Shown: piece after piece, positions 45,901-52,784 of the stretch
Position numbering within the stretch: position 1 is the first letter of the stretch
How the letters are laid out: every line of letters begins with the position of its first letter
NCBI GenBank assembly: GCA_029204225.1
Contig: CM055110.1
Span: forward strand, 41,581,862-41,645,861
DNA length: 64,000 nucleotides
Reading direction: 5' to 3'
DNA from: Diphasiastrum complanatum
Taxonomy: Eukaryota; Streptophyta; Lycopodiopsida; Lycopodiales; Lycopodiaceae
Made by a program: the position numbers and the translations under genes
Notes under the pieces: model-generated
The model's input: only the letters and a program-made list of their open reading frames with translations
What the model was told of the DNA's origin: nothing
The model's database searches: none

Positions 45901-48900
45901 TGGGACGCTGATAGGGTCGGAGGTCATCTTGCTTGTTACAGGTCATAGGCCAAGGCACGGAGGGTGGATCTAGATTGGATGCTACGGCGGGGTGGATCAT
46001 GTGATGTTAGATTCCATAAGGTGACAACACTTGGCAATTTAGAGGATGTAACACAACCCCTGCTCAATCCTCCACATAGACACACTAAGGGGTCTACTCA
46101 AGAGCAAATGATTATGCAATCACCTATGCCTACAGTCCAATACTTTCATTGGTTCATGCATTGCCTCTCCATGTTCCTGCAACAAACATGACCTTCAATC
46201 GGTAATTTATCTCCATCACGTAAAAGCCTCTTTAAACATGAAATATGAAAAAAAAATTAAACTTTGCAATCCCAACATAAATTTGCTTATACGCAGCTAG
46301 AGAAGTTGAGCTCTTCAGAATAAAGAAACACCTTATTCCCTTTCTTGAACTCCCTTGGTGTACGATTCTGATCTACATAGATATTAACTCAATCTATCAC
46401 TTGCCTGACATTCCCTTAGCTAGCTCAAACATATAGTTCAGTTGAACTAGAAATTCAACAGCACTAGGAATATTCTAAGGCATGCCTACCGCAAAAGGAT
46501 TAGCTAGCCAACAACTATAAGTAAGCTTAAAGTGACTTGCTCTTGTAGAAACATTCCATTTATCATAATATGTTTGGTTGACTCTCTTAATATCCATTTC
46601 ATGATGATCAACACTGGTAACTACTTAATTCCAACTATACTTCTAACTTATTAGACACAATAGTTCAGTTTACCTATAATATGTGAATCTCTATCAAACA
46701 CAATGGATCCAAGTAACCCATGAAGTCTAAACATGGTGGAAAAACAAGTCAGCCACAACTACCACCTTCTTAGGTGTAGGGATAAAATGAGCCATTTTTG
46801 TGAGCATGTCAACAATAACTAAGATAGTGTTATGTTTTTGTTGCATATGTGGTAAATGTGTAATTTAAGTCCATGGAAATGCTCTCCAATCTACCTTCAA
46901 GTACAAGTAAGGGTTTCAAAAATCCAGGCACTTCAATCCTTTCAGCTTTATTAACTTGACCCTGTAAACATGTGTCGCATAATGATAAACATCTTTCTTG
47001 AAGGATCAACTTATAGTTCTTATACACACCAAATGATTGACAATAGGACTGTCGAGGCATAAGTACAAGATCCTCTTATGCAACTCATCATTTTAGTTCG
47101 AACTAGAGTCTTGCCATGTCTTTGTACCATCCCATCCTTGATGGTATAGTGCAAACAAAGAGACTAGAGATCCCCTCTTGGGACTCTACATGGCCATGAC
47201 TCAATTCTTGGAGAATTTTCTTGTTGAGCTCTTTTAATCTCAACCAAGAGATCATTCTCATTTACTACAAATGGCATTTAATACATTATCCTCCATAACA
47301 CATCTGCTACTTCATTCTCCCATCCACGTTTGAGCATATTTCCATATCTCTTGAATCAGCTCAACCCATCCAACCTGACATCCTCTCAGCTCTAGTTGGC
47401 TCCAAAAGTATTTTAATGTATCACAATCTATGTAGTATGTGCCTAAGGTGGTGGACCCCGGACGCGAACGCGCATCCGGACGCGCATTCACGTCCGCGTC
47501 CGGATGTGGACGTGCCAGGGGTGCGTCCGGGTCCCCGGACGCATCTGCTTTTTTTTTTTTTTTGATTTTTTAAGTGTAAAAAAAATATTAAAAAAATATA
47601 AAAAATATGGACGCGTCCGACCCCGCGTTCAGGGTCGGACACGTCCGGGTCCGGACGCCGGACGCGGATGCGAATTGCCCGCGTGCAGCCCGGACGCGCA
47701 CCTCTGGTATGTGCACATAAAACTTAAATCCATACAAGCGTTGCCTCCATACCTTTAATGCAATGGTAAACAACTCCTTTTCATGAGTTGGATGATTTCT
47801 TTGGGCATTGTTGAGCTTCTTGCTCTCAAAGACCACATGCCCACCCTCTTGCATCAAAGCAGCCCCCACGACGATATCACTCTCATCCGTATCTAGCGAA
47901 AATGGTTTTTGGGAGTCAACCATTTTTAGAACGACCCATTAGCCTCATCAAAGTTTTGACTCATAGGCACCGCTATCTTGGAGTACTCTTAAACATATTT
48001 TCTATCAAATGTAGCCAAACCAATGAAAAATATCAGCATCAAAAGTTTTGAAACATAAGCACAAGTCAAGCAAGAATAACATCAATGTTTTTTAGGATTT
48101 AGTCTTACTCCATCAACCGACAAAATATGACCTAGATGTTGTTTTTCGAATTTGAACAATTCGCTCTTTTTATTGTTAGCAAAGCAGTCAATTCCTCAAA
48201 GTTGACAACACAATCCTAAGGTGTGAGTCACATGCAAAAACTCTCCTTCATTGTAAATGTTAGGTCCCTTGTGAAACCCAGTTGACCATAGGTACTAAGG
48301 ATACCTTCATTAATGGTTAAGGGCCTTACGCATTTTATATCCAAGAATAGCCAATGATATAGCCATCACAACTATTTATCGCCCTAGAGGCTAGGAATAG
48401 GTATCTTGGTGGTGGCACTCTGTGTTTAGTCATCAAAGGTGGAAATTACTAGATACACCACATGGAGGGTGTGCTATTGTTCTACTTATGATTGGGCTTA
48501 CTCTCATGAATGAGTGTGGCAGTATGGGATGCCATAGTTAGGACTCCTTCGGAGCCTAACAATAGACTCTAGAGAGTATTGTATTCCCTATGCTTGGGGT
48601 GAGTATATGATCTTGAAAGAAAAGTTCTTGTGAGAAGAGTAAGGCTTATAGAGTGTATGACCCTAACAGCAAAGTTGTTCTTGTGATTAGGCATTCCTAT
48701 TGTGCCTAAGCAAATGTATGGAGTGTGGTGACGACATTGGTCTTGAAAACCTAGGCAAACTAGATAAATGAACTGCTCTCCAACCTTTCATTTAATACCC
48801 ATATTGGCACTAAAAACATTTTTAAAAAAAACGCGTCCCAGGAAACCCTGATGGGAAATCCCGGATCGCGGTGTGGAACGTGATCCGGAACGCGTACCGG

Positions 48901-50884
48901 AACACGACCTGCAAGCCTGCCTCAAACTAAGAATATTGAATATAGTCAATACATGATCTCCTGCAACTCCTACAAAGAATTTAAGAATGACTAGAATCAT
49001 TAGCTATTGAATAACTATCCTTGCTTCCAACTTATACTCGATTGAGATTACGACTACAACTCTAGCAAGGAAAATAAAGAGGCCACGTGACCTAAGCAGT
49101 CCTGTGCACCCCTGCAACATTAAGCCCAATGCCCTATGGACAAAAAGTAGCCATTGCCTTGTGATTAGAAATAATCACTTGCCTTGCCAAGTCAGATCAT
49201 GGACCCGTACGCCCTAAATGTAATGTATTTCCAGTGCATGTTGCCTAGAATGCCAAACATTAGGAACACACGAAACATATGGAGCACAAGTCAATGCATT
49301 TCACACAATATATGCTACTCACATCATTATCGTCATAAGTAGGTAGAAATCATGTAAGTGAAGATACAGCCACATCCCACGGAATGCTATGCAGGCTCTC
49401 CCTAAATTTTCATGAGATTTCCCACATGGCAAATTGAAAAAGTAAAAACCTCTCCTTGCAAGATAGGAAAATTTACAGAGAATTCAGTAATTTAATATTG
49501 TAGGTTTGGAATGCCACATCGTAGCAACATGAAAAAAAAATATCTTAGAACACTTTGGTTCATAATTTTAGAAATGTAACTTTCTTTGTAAGAGGACAAG
49601 GTCTTTATTCCCCAAGCTTAGTTGAAACCCGCAAACTGGATACCTCTTCGTTAAGATAAGATGTAAGAACCCAAATTCAAGCCCAAAGTGTTACCTTTGA
49701 GAGCAATCACTTGGCGAAGCCGTTTCAAAGCCGATAAACGATTTCTATGTTGAGAGCGATCATCTGCAGCCTGATTGAAAAAGAGAATTTACTGTTTAGA
49801 ACTATAAGGATAGCCCTCACCAAATTCATGACCAGCATTCAAGTCCTTTGCATACAAATGGCATTCGTATGTGGTAAATTTACAATGTCGTGAACCTATA
49901 AGAATATAGAATAAGAGCACATCCAAAGAACTTTGTCAATTCATACAATACTTGCACAAAGCCCACAGTTTACATCGATCAATACAAGTACAACAATGCC
50001 TACCCGAAAACATATATGTGAAACTTTTAGTGTTTAATATTTGAAAGCATCCAGTCTGTGAATTTTCTGATCATCAAGTCAAGTCATCATCCTAGTATCC
50101 TTTGTGTCTTTAATGTCTAATAAATTGGTTGTAAGTGAATGAACCTCATGATGCATAACTGGTAAGCTAATAATGGGTCCATTCAAACCCTAGTTTATGT
50201 GCCGAATATAAAATTTAGGTCTGAGATATTTTTTGTTTCTTTTGTATGTCCTCTCCGTGAGGCTGAAAACCTTCGGCAACATGCCGCTTATTGTAGGACT
50301 AGCTCTGGAATATTTGCAGCATTTGAGGTCAACAGATCTGGTTCAGTCATATGTTCCTCGTATTATCAATTGTTCACTTGAAAGCCGAAAAAGAGGAAGT
50401 AAAATTTTATAAATGGAGGCAAAGCTCTAATGAAGTAGCAAACCTGTGATACGAGGCCTGTGGGGGTATGTCTGAGCCTCACGGCACTGTCGGTTTTGTT
50501 GCGATGCTGACCGCCAGGACCAGAAGCTCTGAACGTATCCATTTTACACTGTGCCAGCAACTCCTCATCCGACAAACTCAGATAATTAGGGCCGCATTTC
50601 TGATCGACTTTCCTATCCGGATCAACAACCAACGCCGGTCTGCCATCACATGAATTTTTATCAGAATTTGATTGAGTTAAAGAATCCGGTTCCACTGCAT
50701 TGCCAGTGATCGCACGAAGGTAATAGCGATGGCAGTAGCATCCCAGCCTTGAAACGGATGGATTTGGCCGGCGAGAGAAGGATAATGTAGCAAGAGATTG
50801 CGAGGAAAAGGAGAGGCATCCAATTGGTGCAAAAAAGAGAAGGGTTGAGCAAGAGCAGGAGAGGAAGAAACGGGCTATGGCCAT
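22240..50884 (-). CDS. Class-I peptide-chain-release-factor-like protein, six exons over 28.6 kb
   Basis: Exons on the minus strand: 50884-50444, 49770-49695, 29097-28973, 28869-28799, 22903-22822 and 22260-22240. All have GT/AG borders and consistent phases (0,1,0,2,0), giving 271 residues. Residues 1-60 are rich in S, R and L, like an organelle transit peptide. The RF domain has [10 protein letters not shown] (GGQ at 124-126), the catalytic motif that triggers peptidyl-tRNA hydrolysis, then a basic helix [16 protein letters not shown]. The C-terminal third (residues about 215-271) has helix-turn-helix-like spacing ([19 protein letters not shown]) and ends ASKGMKPLR. It resembles plant stand-alone GGQ proteins from memory of that family; it lacks a codon-recognition domain. 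A role in rescue or termination in mitochondria or chloroplast is inferred. Introns 2 and 4 are transposon-filled. Expression is untested. Confidence 0.87.
22822..22903 (-). CDS. Release-factor-like gene, exon 5
   Basis: 82 bp encoding [18 protein letters not shown] and TINQLRASK, phase 2 to 0. Acceptor TTATTCTAAAG, donor TCTAAG|GTAGGT. It completes the helix-turn-helix-like unit begun in exon 4. Confidence 0.85.
22904..24330. other. Intron 4 of the release-factor gene, unique part
   Basis: Low-copy-looking AT-rich sequence without TE motifs. Minus-strand frames such as 23926-23714 were inspected and show no exon-like borders. Confidence 0.5.
24419..24472 (+). repeat. (TC)n microsatellite 1
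   Basis: About 27 perfect TC units within intron 4 of the release-factor gene. The open frames across it are artefacts. Confidence 0.95.
24900..24951 (+). repeat. (TC)n microsatellite 2
   Basis: About 26 perfect CT units about 430 bp beyond the first array, at the 5' side of a LINE fragment. Confidence 0.95.
24985..26692 (+). mobile_element. LINE fragment with ORF2 reverse transcriptase
   Basis: Non-LTR RT is read through several frames: [20 protein letters not shown], then [20 protein letters not shown] (RT block with catalytic D), [40 protein letters not shown] (catalytic A/F-x-DD block) and [11 protein letters not shown] with [12 protein letters not shown]. The endonuclease domain is missing, so the copy is 5'-truncated, as is usual for LINEs. 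It ends near an A-run at 26682-26692. At least three frame breaks are present. Confidence 0.85.
27211..28173 (+). pseudogene. LINE ORF1-like protein
   Basis: Starts ATG 27211 with a basic, serine-rich head ([12 protein letters not shown]), shifts frame to a coiled-coil-like stretch ([20 protein letters not shown]), then shifts again to an RNA-binding-like domain ([56 protein letters not shown]). This layout and the YLDEDLT signature match LINE ORF1 proteins that coat element RNA. No ORF2 follows. Confidence 0.75.
28610..28700 (+). pseudogene. Short gypsy RT remnant
   Basis: About 90 bp align with the RT segment at 38095-38185 (shared CTAGTAAGT-CCCTT and CTAGTT blocks and TGTAGAT). It corresponds to the [12 protein letters not shown] ... 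CVDY region. It lies in intron 4 just beyond exon 4. Confidence 0.5.
28799..28869 (-). CDS. Release-factor-like gene, exon 4
   Basis: 71 bp encoding [12 protein letters not shown] and [12 protein letters not shown], phase 0 to 2. Acceptor TGTTTGGATAG, donor CTCGG|GTTTGT. Intron 3 is only 103 bp. Using this acceptor removes a TAG that would otherwise be in frame. Confidence 0.82.
28973..29097 (-). CDS. Release-factor-like gene, exon 3
   Basis: 125 bp; with one base from exon 2 it encodes [20 protein letters not shown] ... [12 protein letters not shown]. The pattern PPELLxILP ... IGP is what this family shows after the RF domain. The acceptor is TTTTGTGTCAG and the donor is CCAAG|GTGCTG. It lies about 20.6 kb from exon 2. 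Confidence 0.85.
29098..30625. other. Intron 2 of the release-factor gene, TE-poor start
   Basis: AT-rich non-coding DNA on the 3' side of intron 2. No transposon domain was recognised; short frames at 29882-30181 and 30483-30686 look like chance. Confidence 0.45.
30629..31250 (-). mobile_element. Chromovirus 3' fragment with integrase core deleted
   Basis: Minus strand: the integrase zinc-finger start [19 protein letters not shown] joins directly, at about 31155, to the late integrase [20 protein letters not shown]. The chromo-barrel region ([24 protein letters not shown]) and the start of a chromodomain ([14 protein letters not shown]) follow. The catalytic DDE core is lost. The high-coordinate end abuts copia F. 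Confidence 0.8.
31251..31735 (+). repeat. Truncated 5' LTR of copia F
   Basis: Matches 36462-36990 of the 3' LTR almost throughout. A short segment near 36677-36700 and a 30-bp segment near 36868-36898 are absent from this copy. Confidence 0.85.
31736..32400 (+). pseudogene. Copia F gag C-terminus and protease start
   Basis: Gag fragment [20 protein letters not shown], a lysine/glutamine-rich tail and two knuckle-like motifs (YCSR-stop then [20 protein letters not shown]). The protease begins with an intact active-site segment [18 protein letters not shown] at about 32297. A TAG at 32395 ends it. Confidence 0.8.
32411..32640 (-). mobile_element. Inverted copia fragment inside copia F
   Basis: On the minus strand this reads [20 protein letters not shown] and [10 protein letters not shown], the variable region between integrase and RT of a copia polyprotein. 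It interrupts the protease-integrase junction of the plus-strand host element. Confidence 0.75.
32650..33560 (+). pseudogene. Copia F integrase
   Basis: The pre-integrase region ([14 protein letters not shown]) is followed by core motifs [53 protein letters not shown] and [19 protein letters not shown], containing the D, D and E of the DDE triad across two frames. It would insert element DNA. A frameshift near 33010 splits it. Confidence 0.88.
33862..34850 (+). pseudogene. Copia F reverse transcriptase
   Basis: [17 protein letters not shown], then [73 protein letters not shown] and the catalytic [13 protein letters not shown] at about 34390-34430. Frameshifts and a stop lie near 34476. Confidence 0.88.
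34882..35692. mobile_element. hAT-like non-autonomous DNA transposon with 8-bp target duplication
   Basis: 811 bp flanked by identical TTCAAGAC (34874-34881 and 35693-35700), in the RNase H of copia F. The ends are CATAGATGCACCG and its complement CGGTGCATCTATG, continuing as imperfect palindromes of the GCGATTCTGAATCGC type. An 8-bp duplication with CA...TG ends is typical of hAT. No transposase frame was seen. A C-rich core with three CCGCCCCCC-type runs lies at 35190-35305. Confidence 0.85.
35701..36205 (+). pseudogene. Copia F RNase H C-terminal part
   Basis: IQIEDL-type start, [53 protein letters not shown] and [18 protein letters not shown], ending LKRKLI-stop. With the hAT-like insertion removed it would join the RT/RNase H reading at 34880. 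One stop (TAA) lies near 35898. Confidence 0.85.
36198..37050 (+). repeat. 3' LTR of copia F
   Basis: Starts TGATATGATTTTTTAATG directly after the polypurine tract. The right end is uncertain because the 5' copy is truncated at the position equivalent to about 36990. Confidence 0.65.
37051..37869. other. Non-coding intronic sequence, no feature recognised
   Basis: Only one short minus-strand frame (37367-37176) without recognisable domains. Confidence 0.4.
37870..38342 (+). pseudogene. Gypsy RT fragment
   Basis: RT N-terminal half over several frames: [47 protein letters not shown]-like, TIKNRYPRP-stop, [24 protein letters not shown][17 protein letters not shown]. It ends abruptly at about 38342, next to LTR-like DNA. 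Confidence 0.8.
38343..38945 (+). repeat. Probable 5' LTR of chromovirus H
   Basis: Contains a TATA-like TTATATATTTGG near 38478, an AATAAA near 38877 and the primer site immediately after its end. The left boundary is uncertain, and similarity to the 3' LTR start at 42110 is weak. Confidence 0.45.
39533..40532 (+). pseudogene. Chromovirus H gag
   Basis: ATG 39533 ([17 protein letters not shown]), with stops soon after. A capsid-like Retrotrans_gag core is readable ([56 protein letters not shown]). The 171-residue frame 40017-40532 ends with a GQ repeat ([19 protein letters not shown]) encoded by a GGGCAA hexamer array at about 40340-40372, replacing a clear CCHC knuckle. Confidence 0.8.
40718..41200 (+). 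pseudogene. Chromovirus H protease
   Basis: The active-site segment [20 protein letters not shown] keeps the catalytic Asp (D-I-G). Later [20 protein letters not shown] matches the conserved D-V-V-L-G-M-x-W block. Three stops interrupt the frame. Confidence 0.8.
41215..41915 (+). pseudogene. Chromovirus H RT-RNase H with internal deletion
   Basis: RT start ([67 protein letters not shown][14 protein letters not shown]) joins at about 41655 to the RNase H tail ([27 protein letters not shown]). The RT catalytic half and most of RNase H are gone. Confidence 0.82.
41916..42082 (+). pseudogene. Chromovirus H integrase start fused to chromodomain end
   Basis: [18 protein letters not shown] (N-terminal zinc-binding region) passes directly into [20 protein letters not shown], the last third of a chromodomain, then a stop. 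The whole catalytic integrase is deleted. Confidence 0.75.
42110..42204 (+). repeat. 3' LTR of chromovirus H, left part
   Basis: Starts TGTTAGGGACCCAACC after the polypurine tract and is interrupted after CTACATG at 42204. It continues at 45720 (CACTTGTCATAACC), once the inserted copia and one copy of its GCTGC duplication are discounted. Confidence 0.7.
42210..43411 (+). repeat. 5' LTR of the gag-only copia
   Basis: 1202 bp, starting TATTGAAATATAAACC (the 3' copy starts TG, so G to A here) and ending TTTGCAGCA. It has about 340 bp (42873-43212) absent from the 3' LTR; that segment holds a TATA box (TTTATATATAAATAC near 43079). Confidence 0.88.
43480..44769 (+). pseudogene. Gag of the non-autonomous copia, one in-frame amber stop
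   Basis: One reading frame of 430 codons from [20 protein letters not shown] to LLYSRNM, interrupted only by TAG at 44050-44052. Residues about 10-190 are a UBN2/copia-type gag domain ([71 protein letters not shown]). After the stop, a lysine-rich linker leads to two knuckles: [14 protein letters not shown] (last Cys replaced by Arg) and [12 protein letters not shown]. The C-terminal about 140 residues are unrecognised. The good preservation suggests recent activity. Confidence 0.85.
44839..45714 (+). repeat. 3' LTR of the gag-only copia
   Basis: 876 bp, TGTTGAAATATAAACC to TTTGCAGCA. Near-identical to the 5' LTR apart from the missing promoter segment and small indels. It contains a GCATG cluster at 45503-45597. 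Confidence 0.9.
45720..46239 (+). repeat. Continuation of the chromovirus H 3' LTR and unassigned DNA
   Basis: Starts CACTTGTCATAACC, continuing the split LTR. It contains no recognised coding sequence and its right boundary was not found. Confidence 0.45.
46240..48260 (-). mobile_element. Gypsy fragment: RT end, RNase H and integrase
   Basis: Minus strand: RT tail [17 protein letters not shown]-like and [12 protein letters not shown]-like (48200-47960), RNase [41 protein letters not shown] and [20 protein letters not shown] (47923-47715), the tail [15 protein letters not shown], then integrase with a [14 protein letters not shown] finger, [20 protein letters not shown] core and [25 protein letters not shown] splits the RNase H. 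Many stops; no LTR or chromodomain was recognised. Confidence 0.82.
47443..47706. mobile_element. hAT-like MITE, 264 bp, with 8-bp target duplication
   Basis: Flanked by GTATGTGC (47435-47442 and 47707-47714). Imperfect terminal repeats CTAAGGTGG and CAGAGGTGC (right end, complemented). The body is GC-rich palindromic (repeated GGACGCG and CGTCCG) around an A/T-rich centre with a T-run at 47550. No coding capacity. It lies inside gypsy RNase H. Confidence 0.83.
48261..49694. other. Intron 2 remainder: possible LTR fragment and GC-rich palindromic patch
   Basis: 48254-48790 looks like LTR-type DNA (starts TGTTAGGTCCC on the plus strand) but has no partner. A GC-rich patch with CCCGGATCGCGG and CGTGATCCGGAACGCG at 48830-48905 resembles the palindromic hAT-like inserts. 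48910-49694 is plain AT-rich intron up to exon 2. Confidence 0.4.
49695..49770 (-). CDS. Release-factor-like gene, exon 2
   Basis: 76 bp encoding [20 protein letters not shown] and VIALK, the conserved helix after the GGQ loop. The acceptor is TTTTTCAATCAG and the donor is CAAAG|GTAACA. It ends in phase 1. Confidence 0.9.
49771..50443 (-). other. Intron 1 of the release-factor gene
   Basis: 673 bp without transposon motifs, bounded by CACAG|GTTTGC and TTTCAATCAG|GCTGCA on the minus strand. Confidence 0.85.
50444..50884 (-). CDS. Release-factor-like gene, exon 1 (transit peptide and GGQ motif)
   Basis: 441 bp, 147 codons, ending in phase 0 at VSQ. The ATG at 50884 is the first in frame before the S/R-rich leader. 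The donor is CACAG|GTTTGC on the minus strand. It contains [19 protein letters not shown] and the GGQ loop. Confidence 0.9.
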
Positions 50885-51312
50885 CCCAAGTCAATAAATC
50901 ACTCCCACCTAATAAATAAATACATATGGCATAATCTATGAATGGAGATTTCTCAAGTCATCCTCAAAAGGGTTCCTCTAGCTTTGTATAGCACTTGTAC
51001 TCTCAACAAGAACTTTCCAAAGTTTGATCTCTTTCTTTCTTTCTTTCTCCTCTTTCCAGGGATAATCTAATCGTTGTACATCAATTCATGATCGGAACAT
51101 AGCAAGCAACTTATTTCTAGCCTTGAATTGAGTTTAATGATCGATCTATTAATACATGTCATCATTTTAAATTTTGAATCTTAGAGATGCCTTAACGATG
51201 TACGCAAATTAATATATGTCACCATTTTAAATTTTGAATCTTAGAGATGAGTTAACAAGAAGTAGTATGGTCGCATAGATTGCTTATAGATCTAGGTCAA
51301 CCATAAGTCAAT
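50885..51312 (-). promoter_or_regulatory. Upstream flank of the release-factor gene
   Basis: The about 430 bp between the ATG and copia B must hold the promoter unless the 5' UTR extends further. An A/T run AATAAATAAATAC (50911-50923) is too close to the ATG for a usual TATA box. A short TTTC array lies at 51029-51048. No firm element was identified. Confidence 0.35.
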
Positions 51313-51715
51313 GTGACTACTATATCTTGTGATAATAAAAGTTGCATTCACCTTGCCAAAAATCCAATTTTACATTCTCGAGCTAAGCACATTGATACAT
51401 TAGCACTTTGTTTGAGAATAATACTTGATGGTGTCATTGATCTTGTCTTTTGTAAATCTGAAGATCAAGTGACAAATGTATTTAAAAGATTATTAAGTAG
51501 GATTAAATTTAAAAAGTTTCACACTCAACTAGACATAGAGGAGTACAACTTTATTATTGAGGGAGAGTGTTAGAAGTTCAATACTAAACTTCAATCTTCG
51601 TTTCGCTCTTCATTAACTAGTTGTAAGACAGTTTATAAAACAATCTACAAATATGAGTAAAAAGTTAGTTCTTATCAACCGTAAAATAGATGGTAGGTCA
51701 ACACTTAGGAAGTTC
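51313..51715 (+). mobile_element. Copia B 3' end, second copy (opposite orientation)
   Basis: RNase H TISCDNKSCIHLAKNPILHS, RAKHIDTLALC, SEDQVTNVFKRLLSRIKF ending GEC-stop at 51573, polypurine tract TTGAGGGAGAG, then LTR TGTTAGAAGTTCAATAC from 51568. It is the reverse-oriented counterpart of 17755-18290. Confidence 0.85.
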
Positions 51716-51718
51716 TAC

Positions 51719-51914
51719 ATTTTGTCAGCTACGTCTATTGGATTCAAGCTACCTTCGATAATTCTAATATCGCTCTACTTTATCCTAGCTTCGAAGTTGC
51801 TGGGATTGAAACAGTCAATTCCATAGACATGCACAAATTAGATTGATTTAGATTTTATTGTAGAAGCAAAATAGAACATATCTTAAATCATTACAATCGA
51901 CAAGAATTATCAGT
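51719..51914 (-). mobile_element. Copia A internal fragment, right flank of copia C
   Basis: The reverse complement matches 17202-17395 (AATTCTTGT-GATTGTAATG, CCCAGCAACTTCGAAGCTAG, TTGAATCCAATAGACGTAG). It carries the TSD copy (TCAGT on plus, ACTGA on minus, 51910-51914) of the copia C insertion. Confidence 0.8.
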
Positions 51915-52770
51915 TGTTGAAAATTCCAGAATTCACACGTGTGGAGAATGTCCACAAGAGTGACTAATCTTGATTAAGCTTTGTGATTGGCACTATAACC
52001 TGATTCTAGATTGTTCAACAAGATCTAGTTCAGAAGATATGGCTAATTCACAATCTAGCATGCTAATCAATAGACAATGATAGCAAAGAATCAAAGAATG
52101 ATTCAAAGTACAAGATTACAGTGTTTTAGCATTAGTTTCAACACGAGTTAGAGAGAGAAAGCTAGAGAGATAACAAGAAAAACAGTTTAGATCCAACCAA
52201 GCATGAGATAGCTACAAAACTTTGGTTCTTCATTACTTTGTGAATGAGAATGATATGTACATATATAGGAGATGGTACTCCTTGCATTCAATGCACATCC
52301 TACACCTATTCAAGTGACAAACAACTATTAACTTGACACCTAACTGCTAGCATGCACAGGTTGCACCTAAAATCTACCTACTTTCTCCAAATGGCAATTT
52401 CTCAACTAGCCATGTACAAATCTATATGCATGTGTCCATTAGAGTGATTGCATGCTTTGCATGTCACTATGGAAACTTAGGACATTATGCATTTATTGTG
52501 GCTCGAGTTTCTACAAGGTCATAATTGACCAATTCCATGTGAATCTCTATATGCATGTCAAACTAGACATTGTCAACATTATTGCATATCATCCTAGACC
52601 AACTAGACTTTATGCATGTCACTGGAATTTGATCTACCTAACCCAAACTCGCCCTATTCTACAAGGATATGTGCTCAATTCACATACCTTGGATATGTAC
52701 AAAATATTTACATGGGTAGGATCCCCCAAACATTACAACAGATGATAGATATGTTTTACAATTTTTAACA
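51915..52770 (-). repeat. 3' LTR of copia C
   Basis: 856 bp; on the minus strand it runs TGTTAAAAATTG ... GGAATTTTCAACA. It is about as long as, and nearly identical to, 63029-63855; antisense frames in the two copies (starting MLCMSLWKLRTLCIYCGSS) differ at only a few residues. The ACTGA duplication abuts its 3' end. Confidence 0.92.
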
Positions 52771-52783
52771 CTCCTCCTTAAAA
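52771..52783 (-). other. Polypurine tract of copia C
   Basis: The minus strand reads TTTTAAGGAGGAG immediately before the LTR TGTT. It proves that the minus-strand LTR is a 3' LTR. Confidence 0.88.
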
Positions 52784-52784
52784 T

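Noticed and set aside
50366-50443. Extension of release-factor exon 1 past the donor ([14 protein letters not shown]...)
   Set aside because: The conserved protein continues in exon 2 ([11 protein letters not shown]) after a good GT donor. The extension is hydrophobic intron translation ending in a stop.
52452-52745. 97-codon conserved open frame, also found at 63064-63348
   Set aside because: It lies antisense within both LTR copies of copia C. Its conservation reflects LTR identity, not protein selection.
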